A stretch of 64,000 nt of DNA from Bacilli bacterium (GTDB lineage: Bacteria; Bacillota_I; Bacilli_A; RF39; UBA660). The DNA is taken from contig JAFSEX010000019.1 in the NCBI GenBank assembly GCA_017435465.1, positions 16,457-80,456 of the forward strand. Direction: 5' to 3'. The stretch's first letter is position 1, and each line of letters starts with the position of its first letter. The position numbers were made by a program, and so were the translations under genes. Of this stretch, positions 35,975 to 45,428 are shown piece by piece. A model generated the notes under the pieces. It did not search any database. It saw only the letters and a program-made list of their open reading frames with translations, and was not told where the DNA came from.

Positions 35975-36002
35975 AGTATATAATATTCCCCCCCCGAGTC
36001 AA
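35975..36002 (-). promoter_or_regulatory. Promoter with G8 tract, upstream of the LRR surface protein
   Basis: Minus strand TTGACT (from repeat element copy 2), 16-bp spacer made of C, eight G and AATATTA, then TATACT. A change of one or two G would move the spacer to 15-18 bp. Confidence 0.5.
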
Positions 36003-36049
36003 GAAAAAGTTTTCAACAGTTGTCAATTTGACACTCTATTGAAAACTTT
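35981..36049. repeat. 66-bp repeat element, copy 2 (terminator cruciform plus -35 box and C/G tract)
   Basis: Same structure as copy 1 (14642-14707), with eight C instead of five and three substitutions. It follows yneF and precedes the LRR gene on the minus strand, so it ends one transcript and supplies the -35 of the next. Confidence 0.85.
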
Positions 36050-36054
36050 CTACA

Positions 36055-36264
36055 TTACATATATTTATTCATTGATTTCATCATTTGATTAACTTGTTTT
36101 TGAGAAGGCTTTCTTCCCATTTGAGTCATCATTGCTTTTATCATTTCTTCATTTATTGGTGGGTTTTCTTTCATCATCTTTTTAGTATATCTTTGAGATA
36201 TGAAAAAACCTACTACTACACCAATAATTAATCCTATTACTACATAAAGTATATCCATCCACAT
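36055..36264 (-). CDS. yneF: YneF family small membrane protein (UPF0154)
   Basis: 69 residues: one N-terminal membrane helix (about 5-25, LYVVIGLIIGVVVGFFISQR) and a Met/Lys-rich tail, MMKENPPINEEMIKAMMTQM then GRKPSQKQVNQMMKSMNKY, which is the family signature. The role is unknown. It follows sirA as in Bacillus subtilis (yneE-yneF), supporting both assignments. Confidence 0.93.
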   Translation of the reverse strand: MWMDILYVVIGLIIGVVVGFFISQRYTKKMMKENPPINEEMIKAMMTQMGRKPSQKQVNQMMKSMNKYM

Positions 36265-36305
36265 AGTTATTTCCCTCCAAATTAATTTTACTAAAAATAT
36301 ATATT

Positions 36306-36734
36306 TTATACAAGTGTTTTAATAATATTATCTAACCAAAAATAATCATGATTAGAAAAATCACATATAAATAAATCCCTACTATAGTTATTTAATAACT
36401 TTAAAAATTCAGAAATATTATTGTTAGTTTTTAATTTAATATGAGAATTATATACAATTAAACTACTAAATTCATTTTTAAATCTATCATTTATAATATG
36501 TTTATTAATATTTTTAATATAAAACAAATTATCTTTATATGTACTATAAATATATTCATTCATATTATTTTTATTAAAGAATATCGCAAATTGTTCAAAA
36601 AATTTATATCCTAAAACAACATCGGTTTTATTTAGTTTATAAATTCCAGTTAAGATATCATATATAACATATTCTTGTTTTCTATATAAATTTGCGACTG
36701 ATTTATTTATTCTAAATATATAATAAATTCTCAT
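36306..36734 (-). CDS. sirA: Sporulation inhibitor of replication SirA (YneE)
   Basis: In Bacillus, SirA binds DnaA domain I and blocks new replication rounds once sporulation starts. 142 residues from ATG 36734 (AGGTGAT before it contains the upstream GTG). Similarity is mainly at both ends: MRIYYIFRINKSVANLYRKQ with 'YY.Y.I....A..Y' and RDLFICDFSNHDYFWLDNII with 'C.L..DF....Y.WL'. The neighbouring yneF gives the B. subtilis gene order. Sequence similarity alone is modest, so the call rests on both. Confidence 0.75.
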   Translation of the reverse strand: MRIYYIFRINKSVANLYRKQEYVIYDILTGIYKLNKTDVVLGYKFFEQFAIFFNKNNMNEYIYSTYKDNLFYIKNINKHIINDRFKNEFSSLIVYNSHIKLKTNNNISEFLKLLNNYSRDLFICDFSNHDYFWLDNIIKTLV

Positions 36735-36760
36735 AGATATCACCTATTACGAATTTTATA

Positions 36761-38416
36761 CTATTGATTAGTTGTTTTTTGTCGTTTTATAAATTTACTT
36801 TTAATTGTATCTAATAATTTTTTACCAAATATATCATTAATTACTTTTGTTTTATATGTAAGAATAAAATATGTTAATCCACCTAATATTCCATATATTG
36901 ATACAATAATAATCGATATTACTCTACTATCACTATACATTGGTATGAATAAATGTAATAAGAATATTACTATACACATTACTAATACACTTAAAATAAT
37001 TTTTAATAATGATTTGAAGGTATTTGAATAATTAACTTTCATTGTTTTATTTAATACAATTAAATTAATTGTTATTGAAATGATTAGTCCAATTAAAGTT
37101 GCGGTGATTGCTCCATAAAATCCTTCTAACCCTAGTGTATGTGTTAAATTCATTAGTGGTATATTTAGGATTAGTTTAGCAATTGCTCCACTAAATAAAC
37201 TTATAAATACTGCTTTATATTTACTTAGTGATTGTAAAATAATTATAGTAGTATTAAATAAGCATGTTCCAACTGCTATAAATACTGAATATCTAAATAC
37301 TATTGGTCCCCAAGTGTTAGCTCCATAAAATGCATTAAATACTGGATTTGCAAGAATACTAAGTCCTACTGCAATAGGTAAACCAATAAATAATAATATT
37401 TGAATTGATTGATTAACTTTTCTTCTGACATCATCATATTTTTTTGCTACAAAACTACTTGTTATATTTGGTACTAAACTAGTTGTAAGTCCAGTTGATA
37501 TCGCAATTATTATATTGTTAAGTTTTGCTCCCCATGTATTTAATACTCCAATTACGCTTTCAGCTGCATCAATTGTATAACCTAGTGTATTAGTCATGGT
37601 TTTAACAACTGTTAACATATCTACAAATTGATATACTGACATAGTAAGTCCAAACATTATAAATGGTAATGAATAACCTAAGATTTTCTTTAATATATCT
37701 TTATTAGTGATTTTCTTTTCTTCTTCTGTTTGTTCTGAAGTAGTATTTAATTGATCTTTATTTTTATGTATTTTATGTAATATATAGCATAATGCCGCAA
37801 TTGCCCCTATGGTTGCGCCAAATACAGCTATACCTATCGCATTAGTCATTCCTAGGTTGAATATATTTAAGAAAGTATAACTACCTACTAATATTACTAT
37901 TATACGTATAACTTGTTCTAGTATTTGACTAAATGATGAAGGGGAAATAAATTTGTGACCCTGTAAATATCCTTTTGAAACACTTAAGAGTGGTACAAAA
38001 AGTATTGCGGTTGATATTACTCTTACTACAAAAGTAATATCTTCTATGCTGTTTCCACCTGTCGCATCTCCTATTATTGCATGCGCAATACTTGGTGCAA
38101 AGGCAAATAATACAATGAATGATATAATACTTAGGATAAGCATAACTATTTTACCAAGTTTATATGCCCTTTCTTTTGTATGAAAATATCCTAGTGTATT
38201 ATATTCACTTATTAGTTTACTCATTGCAGGTGGAATACCTACTGTAGATAAAGCTAAAAATAAGTTATATATTGTATAAGCATATCCATATAATGAACCA
38301 TTTTGTTCTCCAATAATTTGATAAAATGGTATTACATATACAATACCTAAAAATTTTGTTACAAAGATTGCTAGAGTTGCTATAAACGCACCTTTAATGA
38401 ATGAATTTTTTTTCAT
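36761..38416 (-). CDS. Polysaccharide/lipid II flippase of the MATE superfamily (SpoVB/YtgP/MurJ-like)
   Basis: 551 residues, about 14 membrane helices. MKKNSFIKGAFIATLAIFVT, FLGIVYVIPFYQIIG, SLYGYAYTIYNLFLALSTVG then IPPAMSKLISEYN match the SpoVB/YtgP group, which includes the B. subtilis lipid II flippase MurJ (YtgP) and the spore cortex protein SpoVB. As the only such gene in view it could be either. It is 18 bases upstream of sirA on the minus strand, forming an operon with sirA-yneF. Confidence 0.87.
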   Translation of the reverse strand: MKKNSFIKGAFIATLAIFVTKFLGIVYVIPFYQIIGEQNGSLYGYAYTIYNLFLALSTVGIPPAMSKLISEYNTLGYFHTKERAYKLGKIVMLILSIISFIVLFAFAPSIAHAIIGDATGGNSIEDITFVVRVISTAILFVPLLSVSKGYLQGHKFISPSSFSQILEQVIRIIVILVGSYTFLNIFNLGMTNAIGIAVFGATIGAIAALCYILHKIHKNKDQLNTTSEQTEEEKKITNKDILKKILGYSLPFIMFGLTMSVYQFVDMLTVVKTMTNTLGYTIDAAESVIGVLNTWGAKLNNIIIAISTGLTTSLVPNITSSFVAKKYDDVRRKVNQSIQILLFIGLPIAVGLSILANPVFNAFYGANTWGPIVFRYSVFIAVGTCLFNTTIIILQSLSKYKAVFISLFSGAIAKLILNIPLMNLTHTLGLEGFYGAITATLIGLIISITINLIVLNKTMKVNYSNTFKSLLKIILSVLVMCIVIFLLHLFIPMYSDSRVISIIIVSIYGILGGLTYFILTYKTKVINDIFGKKLLDTIKSKFIKRQKTTNQ

Positions 38417-38434
38417 GATATCACTTCCATAATT

Positions 38435-38605
38435 CTATTTATATATTATCATCGCACTAAAACAATAAATTTGTTCTTCATGATCTACTGAAACCGCCAC
38501 TTGAAATTTTATATCTATTATTTCTTTCTCTAATTCAGATAAAAACTCATTTACAGAAGTTTCTAAATCTTTTTCATGTGCTTCATCAATTATTTTTACT
38601 TTCAT
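38435..38605 (-). CDS. cse60: Sporulation protein Cse60
   Basis: 56 residues, too short for most ORF cut-offs. MKVKIIDEAHEKDLETSVNE, DIKFQVAVSVDHEEQIYCFS and AMIIYK fit the Cse60 family (Bacillus sigma-E-dependent small protein) from end to end: 'DE.HEKDLE...N.FL', 'DIK.QVA', 'EQIYCFSAM..Y'. GGTGATACT precedes the ATG. It is the next gene upstream of the SpoVB-like flippase. Confidence 0.87.
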   Translation of the reverse strand: MKVKIIDEAHEKDLETSVNEFLSELEKEIIDIKFQVAVSVDHEEQIYCFSAMIIYK

Positions 38606-38750
38606 AGTATCACCAATTTTAGGATAATATAAAGTATTTAATTAATTTGTCTATTTTTGTTTATAATCAAATTATACCTTAAATAATTAATAATGTTAAG
38701 TATTAACTAAATACTATTCAAAAAAATTTGTAAATAAAACGAAAAAGTTA

Positions 38751-38780
38751 TTTACTAGTTAACTTGAAATATTATATAAT
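38751..38780 (+). promoter_or_regulatory. Promoter of the small toxin mRNA
   Basis: TTTACT (38751-38756), 18-bp spacer, TATAAT (38775-38780). The predicted start is at about 38787, which is exactly where the 5' pairing segment begins. Confidence 0.6.
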
Positions 38781-38853
38781 TAATATGGATACATTTGAAA
38801 AGTCAGATGCTTTCCCTTCTTTTATCAATTGATATTGGAAGGTGGTGGTTTTT

Positions 38854-38931
38854 ATGACAGAAAGAGAAACTTCTCAATTTATCATAATTCTACTATTATT
38901 CTTTATAGTAATAGTTTTACTATTTAAATAA
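38854..38931 (+). CDS. Type I toxin: 25-residue membrane peptide
   Basis: MTERETSQFIIILLLFFIVI then VLLFK: a polar start, a membrane helix of 16 residues and a Lys end, the form of holin-like type I toxins (TxpA/BsrG/Fst style). GGAAGGTGGTGG five bases before the ATG is an unusually strong ribosome site. It is masked by CCTTC (38815-38819). The mRNA 5' end, GGATACATTTGA at 38787-38798, is perfectly complementary to TCAAATGTATCC at 39004-39015 next to the terminator, a long-range 5'-3' lock typical of type I toxins. An antisense RNA promoter faces it. Confidence 0.75.
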   Translation: MTERETSQFIIILLLFFIVIVLLFK

Positions 38932-39045
38932 TAAAACATCTGATTTCACAACATGGTGATTTCAGATGTACCCTAATTAAGGGAATGCATTTGATTCGCA
39001 CTATCAAATGTATCCTTTTTTAATTTTATGAAGTTTCCCTCATCT
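38925..39045 (-). ncRNA. Predicted antisense antitoxin RNA
   Basis: Starts from the promoter TTGTAA, 17 bp, TATTAT (39080-39052, minus strand). It would run across the toxin 3' UTR and end at the hairpin ACATCTGA...TCAGATGT (about 38936-38969), which is followed on the minus strand by TTTTATTATTT. It overlaps the pairing arm and the last codons of the toxin. Boundaries are inferred. Confidence 0.5.
38981..39021 (+). terminator. Terminator of the toxin mRNA
   Basis: GGGAATGCATTTGAT (38981-38995) / ATCAAATGTATCC (39003-39015) with six T. The 3' arm is also complementary to the mRNA 5' end, so the two pairings compete. Confidence 0.75.
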
Positions 39046-39051
39046 ATATAC

Positions 39052-39080
39052 ATAATATCATAAAAATTACTTTTTTACAA
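39052..39080 (-). promoter_or_regulatory. Promoter of the antisense RNA
   Basis: Minus strand TTGTAA, 17-bp spacer, TATTAT. The -35 overlaps the stop codon of the M16 peptidase gene. Confidence 0.55.
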
Positions 39081-40364
39081 GTTGTTTTCAAATGGCTTTA
39101 CTAAGAAAATAGCTTTATTAGATACATCTAATTTTTTAAGTATTTTCTTTAATTCATCCATATTTAATTCATTAGATAATTTTATAAAATTTTCATCAAA
39201 TGTTCCATAGTTTATAACATTTGAAATAATTGTATCATTTAAATCTTCAATATTATCAAACATTTTAATATTTATACTATGTAATATTTTTTTACTTCTT
39301 TCTAAATCTGTTTCTTCAATATTTAAATTTTTTAGTAATGCATTAATTTCTGCAAACAATTCTTTTGGAAAATTTGTTTCACCAATTAAAGTAATTAATG
39401 CATGGGTATCAGTATAAATTTTATCTATACCAAGTGGTGAAGATAAATAATTTTTTTCAGTCATTTGTTCATAGAATTCTGAAGTAATTCCAAATAATGT
39501 ATCAAAAATTATTGAAATATATAATCTTTTTTTCTTTTCAGAAATATTACCTAATTTGGATAAATTGATTTTAATTCCATAAGAAAATTTATTTATATCG
39601 ATATTTTTTTCTATTTCCATATAATCTTTTACAACTTTATCATTTTCCTTATATTCTTTAATTTTTACCTTTTCCATTGGTTTAAAATTTTTCTTTTCTT
39701 GATTTTCTTTTATTTCATTTAAAGTTATATTAGGATCAAAATTACCTGTTATAACTACAAACATATTTGCGGGATTATAAAATGTATTATAACATTTTTC
39801 TAAATCTTCTTTAGTTATTTTATAAATACTTTCTACGGTTCCACCAATTGGATATTTGGTTGGATTTTGACTAAATATATTATTTCTTATTCCATCATAC
39901 ATTGACCAAAATGGATCATCCATATACATTTTAAGTTCTTGTTCAATAATACCTTTTTCTTTTTCTACACTATCATCTGTAATGTATAATTCTTGAACAT
40001 AATCCAATAAATAATTTATATTTTCAATAAAATTATTTGGTCCCATAAATTCGTAGGTAGTATTTTTTAGGGCAGTATGTGCATTTGCATTAGTACCACT
40101 TTTTGAAAAAAATTCAAAAGGATTAATTCCATCTTCTTGTTCAAACATTTTATGTTCTAGAAAATGTGCGATACCTTTAGGTACAGAAATCATTTTGTTA
40201 GAATTAATTGGTACAAATTCATCATGAATTGAACCATATTTAGTAGTAAAAGTTGCATAAACATTTTTAACATTGTTATTAGGAATCATATATACTTCTA
40301 GACCGTTATCTAATTTTGAATAATATAGTTTTTCATTTGCAATTTCGATTATTTTTTCTTCCAT
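39075..40364 (-). CDS. ymfH: M16 family zinc peptidase, YmfH-like (active subunit)
   Basis: 429 residues from ATG 40364 (AGAGG upstream). The inverted zinc motif is complete: IAHFLEHKMFEQ (HxxEH) with the downstream EKGIIEQELKMY Glu. The two M16 halves are visible. It pairs with the next gene upstream, which lacks the motif; heterodimeric M16 pairs (YmfF/YmfH, PqqF/G) are known. Substrate unknown. In Bacillus ymfF-ymfH sit near rodZ-pgsA-recA; here they are 14 kb away. Confidence 0.9.
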   Translation of the reverse strand: MEEKIIEIANEKLYYSKLDNGLEVYMIPNNNVKNVYATFTTKYGSIHDEFVPINSNKMISVPKGIAHFLEHKMFEQEDGINPFEFFSKSGTNANAHTALKNTTYEFMGPNNFIENINYLLDYVQELYITDDSVEKEKGIIEQELKMYMDDPFWSMYDGIRNNIFSQNPTKYPIGGTVESIYKITKEDLEKCYNTFYNPANMFVVITGNFDPNITLNEIKENQEKKNFKPMEKVKIKEYKENDKVVKDYMEIEKNIDINKFSYGIKINLSKLGNISEKKKRLYISIIFDTLFGITSEFYEQMTEKNYLSSPLGIDKIYTDTHALITLIGETNFPKELFAEINALLKNLNIEETDLERSKKILHSINIKMFDNIEDLNDTIISNVINYGTFDENFIKLSNELNMDELKKILKKLDVSNKAIFLVKPFENNL

Positions 40365-40365
40365 A

Positions 40366-41628
40366 TTAATTATCCTCTCCATACATTAGATAAACAGTAT
40401 CTATTTTTATTTTGCTTGCTAAAGAAATTATATCTTCTTTTGTAACTTTATTTACCATTTCAATACGCTTATTTATATCATCCCCTGATGTAAGTTCTTT
40501 TGAAAAATATAAACTTATAATTCTTGCTGGAGAATCAGTTATTGTATTTAATGATGTAATGATTCCTTCTTTTGCAACTTTTATTTCTTCGTCTAATATA
40601 TTTCCTTTTTTCATATTAGTCATTTCTTTTTTAATTATATTTAAAGCTTTGTCTGAATCTTTTTTATTTAATCCACAATATATCATTAGTAAATTATCGT
40701 ATATTTTTAATGCAGAATTTACATAATATACTAAAGAATTTTTTTCTCTTACATTTTTAAATAGTTTGGATTCAGAAGAACCTCCTAAAATTTCATTGTA
40801 TACTAGTAAAACATATTTTCTTTCAAATTCTGATAGGTTTTTTAACTTACAACCTATATTTAATTTAGATTGAATAATGTTTTCCCATTCAGAAACTTTA
40901 GATAATCTAGAACGTATTTTATCATGTTCAATTACAGGATTACCAAGTTCTTTCTTAACTGTATTTATTTTTAAATTATTATTTACTAGACTAACTATTT
41001 CTTCTACATCTACATCCCCTACTACAAATATATCTACTTTATCACTTCTTAAAATGTCTTTATAATATTCATATAGATTTTCTGTAGTAATTTTTTCTAA
41101 ATCTTCTAAATATCCAAACCCAATATAAGTATACGGTTCATCTTTCCCCATTTTTTCTAGCATTTTAATTAACGCATATTTAGTCATATTATCTTTAACA
41201 CTTTTTATTTCAGTTTTGATTGCTTCTTTAACGATATTAAAAGATTTTAAATCAAAATTATTATCTTTAACATTCGGATTAAATATTGTATCAAAGAAAA
41301 ATTCTATTGATTTTTTTTGCATTCCAATTTCAGTATACTTTTCATTTAAAAATTGTAATGAAAAAGATAAATCTGAGAAATTACCTATTCTACTATTTTG
41401 GGTACTAATATTTGCATTATATAAATCGTTAGATTTTAATGCAAGTAAGCGTTTTGATGGATAATTCTTTGATGATTGAACTAGTATTTCACTTAAAAAA
41501 TTTCTAGTTGTTATTTCTTCTTTTTTAATTTTTCTTAAGAAATTAATTTCTAAAGTAACTGTTTTAAATACATCTGTTTTAATTACATGAATGTTGTAAG
41601 CTGCATATTCTTTTTTTATATATTCCAC
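40366..41628 (-). CDS. ymfF: M16 family peptidase-like protein, YmfF-like (inactive subunit)
   Basis: 420 residues starting from GTG 41628 with GGTGA upstream. M16 fold, but the position of HxxEH reads TTRNFLSEILVQSS, so it is not catalytic. YVNSALKIYDNLLMIYCGL and the LYSKSLTS-like stretch (LYFSKELTSGDDI) are family features. It stops one base before the ymfH start region, so they are made together, presumably as a clamshell heterodimer. Confidence 0.87.
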   Translation of the reverse strand: MEYIKKEYAAYNIHVIKTDVFKTVTLEINFLRKIKKEEITTRNFLSEILVQSSKNYPSKRLLALKSNDLYNANISTQNSRIGNFSDLSFSLQFLNEKYTEIGMQKKSIEFFFDTIFNPNVKDNNFDLKSFNIVKEAIKTEIKSVKDNMTKYALIKMLEKMGKDEPYTYIGFGYLEDLEKITTENLYEYYKDILRSDKVDIFVVGDVDVEEIVSLVNNNLKINTVKKELGNPVIEHDKIRSRLSKVSEWENIIQSKLNIGCKLKNLSEFERKYVLLVYNEILGGSSESKLFKNVREKNSLVYYVNSALKIYDNLLMIYCGLNKKDSDKALNIIKKEMTNMKKGNILDEEIKVAKEGIITSLNTITDSPARIISLYFSKELTSGDDINKRIEMVNKVTKEDIISLASKIKIDTVYLMYGEDN

Positions 41629-41673
41629 ATATTCACCAACTTTCTTTTATTAGTATACTTACATTTTTGAAAA

Positions 41674-42375
41674 TTATAATGATAATGTGCTTTCTAGTGC
41701 AACTAAAATCATGTTATTTAAATTTTTTTGTCTTTCAACACTTGTTAATTCTTTTTTTGTATATATATTATCTGAAACGGTTAGTAAACATCCTGCTTTT
41801 TTATTTAATTTTTTAGCAATTAAGAATAGTGCAAATGCTTCCATTTCAGCTACTTTAATATTTTTATTAGATAAATCAATATCACAATATGGATCAAATA
41901 TATCTGATGATGTTACTTCACTTTCTATTAAATTAATATTTAATTTTTTTGCACTTTCTTTTAAAATGTCATTAATATTATCGAATGCATCGACATTATA
42001 AATTTCCTCATTATAAAATTGTTTAGCAAAACTACTTTCTGTATTCGCGCTTGTTGCTAAAATAGTTGAACCTACTTCTACATTTGGATCATAGCATCCA
42101 CATGAACCTAACCTAATTATTATATCTGCATCATACATTTTAAATAATTCATATGCATATATTGCAATAGATGGAATTCCCATTCCATGTCCCATTACGG
42201 TAATTCTTTTTCCTTTGTAAAAACCAGTATATGCATACATATTTCTTACATCATTTACTAATTCATAATTTTCTAAATAATTCTCAGCAATGTATTTTGC
42301 TCTTAGTGGGTCTCCACTCATTAATATTATATTACTAATTTCATCTTTATTTGCATTGTTATGTACTGTTGCCAT
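41674..42375 (-). CDS. deoD: Purine-nucleoside phosphorylase DeoD
   Basis: Cleaves purine (deoxy)nucleosides with phosphate. 233 residues, typical for the hexameric bacterial type. ILMSGDPLRAKYIAENYL, YTGFYKGKRITVMGHGMGIPS, IRLGSCGCYDP and VAEMEAFALFLIA are conserved, and the late SDNIYT segment holds the catalytic Asp. GGAGG precedes the ATG. Probably monocistronic. Confidence 0.95.
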   Translation of the reverse strand: MATVHNNANKDEISNIILMSGDPLRAKYIAENYLENYELVNDVRNMYAYTGFYKGKRITVMGHGMGIPSIAIYAYELFKMYDADIIIRLGSCGCYDPNVEVGSTILATSANTESSFAKQFYNEEIYNVDAFDNINDILKESAKKLNINLIESEVTSSDIFDPYCDIDLSNKNIKVAEMEAFALFLIAKKLNKKAGCLLTVSDNIYTKKELTSVERQKNLNNMILVALESTLSL

Positions 42376-42432
42376 AATTTTCCTCCAATCATATGAACAT
42401 TATATCATGTTTATTGATTAGAATAAATAAAA

Positions 42433-42460
42433 TGAGCAGTAAAAATATTTTTACTGCTCA
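42433..42460. terminator. Terminator after dnaJ
   Basis: A 28-bp perfect palindrome, TGAGCAGTAAAAAT and its complement, with T-rich sequence on the minus side. Confidence 0.75.
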
Positions 42461-42465
42461 ATACT

Positions 42466-43587
42466 TTATTTATTCTTTCTTAAATAATCATTATATTTTT
42501 TGATTTCCGAATTGTTATCTAAGCCGGTTTTAGCAAGCGTTTCTAACAATTTCTTTTGTTCTCTAGATATTTTTTCAGGCATAACTATTTTTAGGGTAAT
42601 ATACATATCTCCTTTTCTATGGTTTGATACATTTTCTACACCCTTACCTCTTAATCTATGTTTATCTCCATTTTGGCTACCCGCTGGAATTACTAGATTA
42701 ATATTTCCATATAAAGTTGGAACTTCTTTTTTAGTACCTAAAATGGCTTCTGTAATAGTTATTGGTAAATCTAAATATATGTCATCTTCATTACGTATAT
42801 ATAATTGATGAGATAATACATCAAATTCGATATAGATATCTCCATTAGGTCCACCATTAATTCCTGCTTCACCTTTACCAGATAATCTTAGTTGATTTCC
42901 AGTATCTACACCAGCTGGAATCTTAACTTCAATTGTTTTATTTTTTCGTACCTGACCTTTACCTCTACATTTTGAACATGTATTTTTATAAGTTTTTCCT
43001 TTTCCTTCACATTTAGGACAAGTTGTTTTAGTAGCATATACTCCAAGTATAGTTCTTTGCTCTCTTGTAACAGTTCCACTACCTCTACATTCTGAACATG
43101 TTTCCTCACCATGTCCGCCTTTACCATCACACTCATCACATGTATCCATTACATCTAAGTTAATATCTTTTTTGGTTCCAAAAACTGCTTCTTCAAAAGA
43201 TAATCTCATACCAACAATTTTATCTCTACCTTTTCTAGCACGAGATGAATTACCGCCACCAAAGTTAAAGCCAAATCCACCACCAAAGATATCACCAAAA
43301 ATATCTGAAAAATCAAAATCGCCAAAATCAAATCCACCAAATCCTTGTGAGTTACCAGCTCCCCCTTGGAATGCGGCATGACCAAATTGATCATATTGTC
43401 TTCTTCTATTTTCATCAGATAATACAGCATAAGCTTCTTGAATTTCTTTGAATTTAGCCTCTGCATCGGGCTCTTTATTTACGTCTGGGTGATATTGCTT
43501 TGCAAGTCGTCTAAAAGCACTTTTAATCTCTTTATCAGAAGCAGACTTTTCTACACCTAAGACTTCATAGTAATCTCTTTTATTCAT
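42466..43587 (-). CDS. dnaJ: Chaperone DnaJ
   Basis: 373 residues. J domain (1-70) with the HPD tripeptide in [13 protein letters not shown]; a Gly/Phe region (75-115); four zinc motifs [32 protein letters not shown] (about 148-208); and C-terminal substrate domains. Co-chaperone of DnaK. It is separated from the hrcA-grpE-dnaK cluster by pepF and has its own GGAGG site. Confidence 0.97.
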   Translation of the reverse strand: MNKRDYYEVLGVEKSASDKEIKSAFRRLAKQYHPDVNKEPDAEAKFKEIQEAYAVLSDENRRRQYDQFGHAAFQGGAGNSQGFGGFDFGDFDFSDIFGDIFGGGFGFNFGGGNSSRARKGRDKIVGMRLSFEEAVFGTKKDINLDVMDTCDECDGKGGHGEETCSECRGSGTVTREQRTILGVYATKTTCPKCEGKGKTYKNTCSKCRGKGQVRKNKTIEVKIPAGVDTGNQLRLSGKGEAGINGGPNGDIYIEFDVLSHQLYIRNEDDIYLDLPITITEAILGTKKEVPTLYGNINLVIPAGSQNGDKHRLRGKGVENVSNHRKGDMYITLKIVMPEKISREQKKLLETLAKTGLDNNSEIKKYNDYLRKNK

Positions 43588-43605
43588 GTTGTTACCTCCT
43601 TTTTA

Positions 43606-45411
43606 CTAGTTTTTTTCTCCTTCAATTAAATTTTCGTATTCAAATAAATACTTATCAAATATTGTGAATGCATTTTCTATAACTTTTGGATCTGATAAAT
43701 CATAACCACATTCTTTTAAAATTTCTAAAGGATAATTACTTGAACCACTAGATAAAAATTTAATATAGTTATCTAATGCACCATCTTTTTTATTTATTAT
43801 GTCACTTGCAATTATACAAGCAATAGATAATCCAGTTGCATATTTATATACATAAAATGAATTATAGAAATGCGGGATTCTTGCCCATTCATAACGGATT
43901 TCATCATCACTTACTATATCATCACCATAATATTTTTTATTTAAATCATAATATATATCACTTAATGCTTTTTCAGTTAAAGTCTCATTATTTTCTTCTT
44001 TTTCGTGAACGATATATTCAAATTCTGCAAACATAGTTTGTCTATATAAAGTTCCTCTAAAACTATCTAAAAAATCATTTAAAATATATTCTTTTTCTTG
44101 CTTATCTTTGCTATTTTTAAGCATATAATCAGCTAATAATACTTCATTTACAGTAGAAGCAATTTCAGCTAAAATTATTGGATAACTATGATATAAATAA
44201 TCTTGATTAGAATTAGATAAATAGCTGTGAATACTATGTCCTAGTTCATGGGCTAGTGTACCAACACTATTGATTGTATTATCATAATTTAACATTAATA
44301 CTGGATTAGAATCATACGTACCCCAACTATAAGCACCTGTTCTTTTATATTTATTAGGCATTACATCTACCCATTTTTCATCAAATGCTTTACAAAGAAT
44401 ATTAACATAATCTTGACCTAATACATTCAATGCATTAATAATTATATCTTTTGCTTCTTCAAAACTATATTCTTTATTAAACGTAGAAGCACTTGATGCA
44501 TACACATCATACATATGCATTTCATCAAGATTTAAACATTTTTTCTTTATAGAAAAGAATTTGTGTAATTTATCTAAATTTTTATTAACTATATCAATTA
44601 AGTTTTTATAAACTTTAATATCAACTGAATCTTTATATAAACTAGCTTCTAAACTAGAGTTATAACCACGTAGTCTAGATAAAATTGCATCTTTTTTTAT
44701 ATTAGTAATATAAGTTTGTGCGATAGTATTTTTATGTTTAGCATATTCTTTATATAATAATTCAAAAGCTTCTTTTCTTACTCTTCTATCATTTGAACTT
44801 ATATACTTAGTATATAATTCATTTGAAAAATCTACTAAATTACCATTTTCATCTTTAATTTTATCGAACGTTAAATCAGTATTATCTAATGAGTTAAATG
44901 TTTCTTTAGACGAATTAATTACTGGTGATAAAGCACTTAGTATTTTTTCTTCTGATTCTGATAATGTATATTTTTTATATCTAAATGCTTTTTCTAAATA
45001 AAATTTGTATTTTTCTAATTCTTTTAATTCTAAAACATATTTTTCAATAATTTTATAATCAATATTTAATAATTCAACGTCAAAAAATGATATTTCTTCA
45101 GTTATTTCATTATAAAATTTATATACTTTATTTTTATATTCTTGTGCATTATTATATTGCGTATCTTCATAGTGTTTTAAGAATGCGTAAACATATAAAT
45201 TTTCTAAATTCCTTGATATTTTTGTACTAAGTTCTAAAGCATCAAATAAGTTTTTAGGACTATTACCAATTTTACCTTTATAGCTTTTTAATTTTTCAGT
45301 TAATTTCTTAGTTTCTAAAAAAATATCATTTCTTTTTTCGCATATATCAGTTAATTTACTTAAATCCCATTTATACTTTTCATCTATATCGCATCTATTT
45401 TTAATTTCCAT
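43606..45411 (-). CDS. pepF: Oligoendopeptidase F (M3 family)
   Basis: Cytoplasmic zinc metallopeptidase cutting 7-17-residue peptides. 601 residues, standard. Zinc motif GTLAHELGHSIHSY (HExGH) plus the downstream Glu in ILAEIASTVNEVLL. N-terminal helices and RGYNSSLEASLYKDSVD are typical of PepF. It lies between dnaK and dnaJ, a position sometimes seen for stress-linked peptidases. Confidence 0.95.
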   Translation of the reverse strand: MEIKNRCDIDEKYKWDLSKLTDICEKRNDIFLETKKLTEKLKSYKGKIGNSPKNLFDALELSTKISRNLENLYVYAFLKHYEDTQYNNAQEYKNKVYKFYNEITEEISFFDVELLNIDYKIIEKYVLELKELEKYKFYLEKAFRYKKYTLSESEEKILSALSPVINSSKETFNSLDNTDLTFDKIKDENGNLVDFSNELYTKYISSNDRRVRKEAFELLYKEYAKHKNTIAQTYITNIKKDAILSRLRGYNSSLEASLYKDSVDIKVYKNLIDIVNKNLDKLHKFFSIKKKCLNLDEMHMYDVYASSASTFNKEYSFEEAKDIIINALNVLGQDYVNILCKAFDEKWVDVMPNKYKRTGAYSWGTYDSNPVLMLNYDNTINSVGTLAHELGHSIHSYLSNSNQDYLYHSYPIILAEIASTVNEVLLADYMLKNSKDKQEKEYILNDFLDSFRGTLYRQTMFAEFEYIVHEKEENNETLTEKALSDIYYDLNKKYYGDDIVSDDEIRYEWARIPHFYNSFYVYKYATGLSIACIIASDIINKKDGALDNYIKFLSSGSSNYPLEILKECGYDLSDPKVIENAFTIFDKYLFEYENLIEGEKN

Positions 45412-45428
45412 AATTACCCTTTCATATA

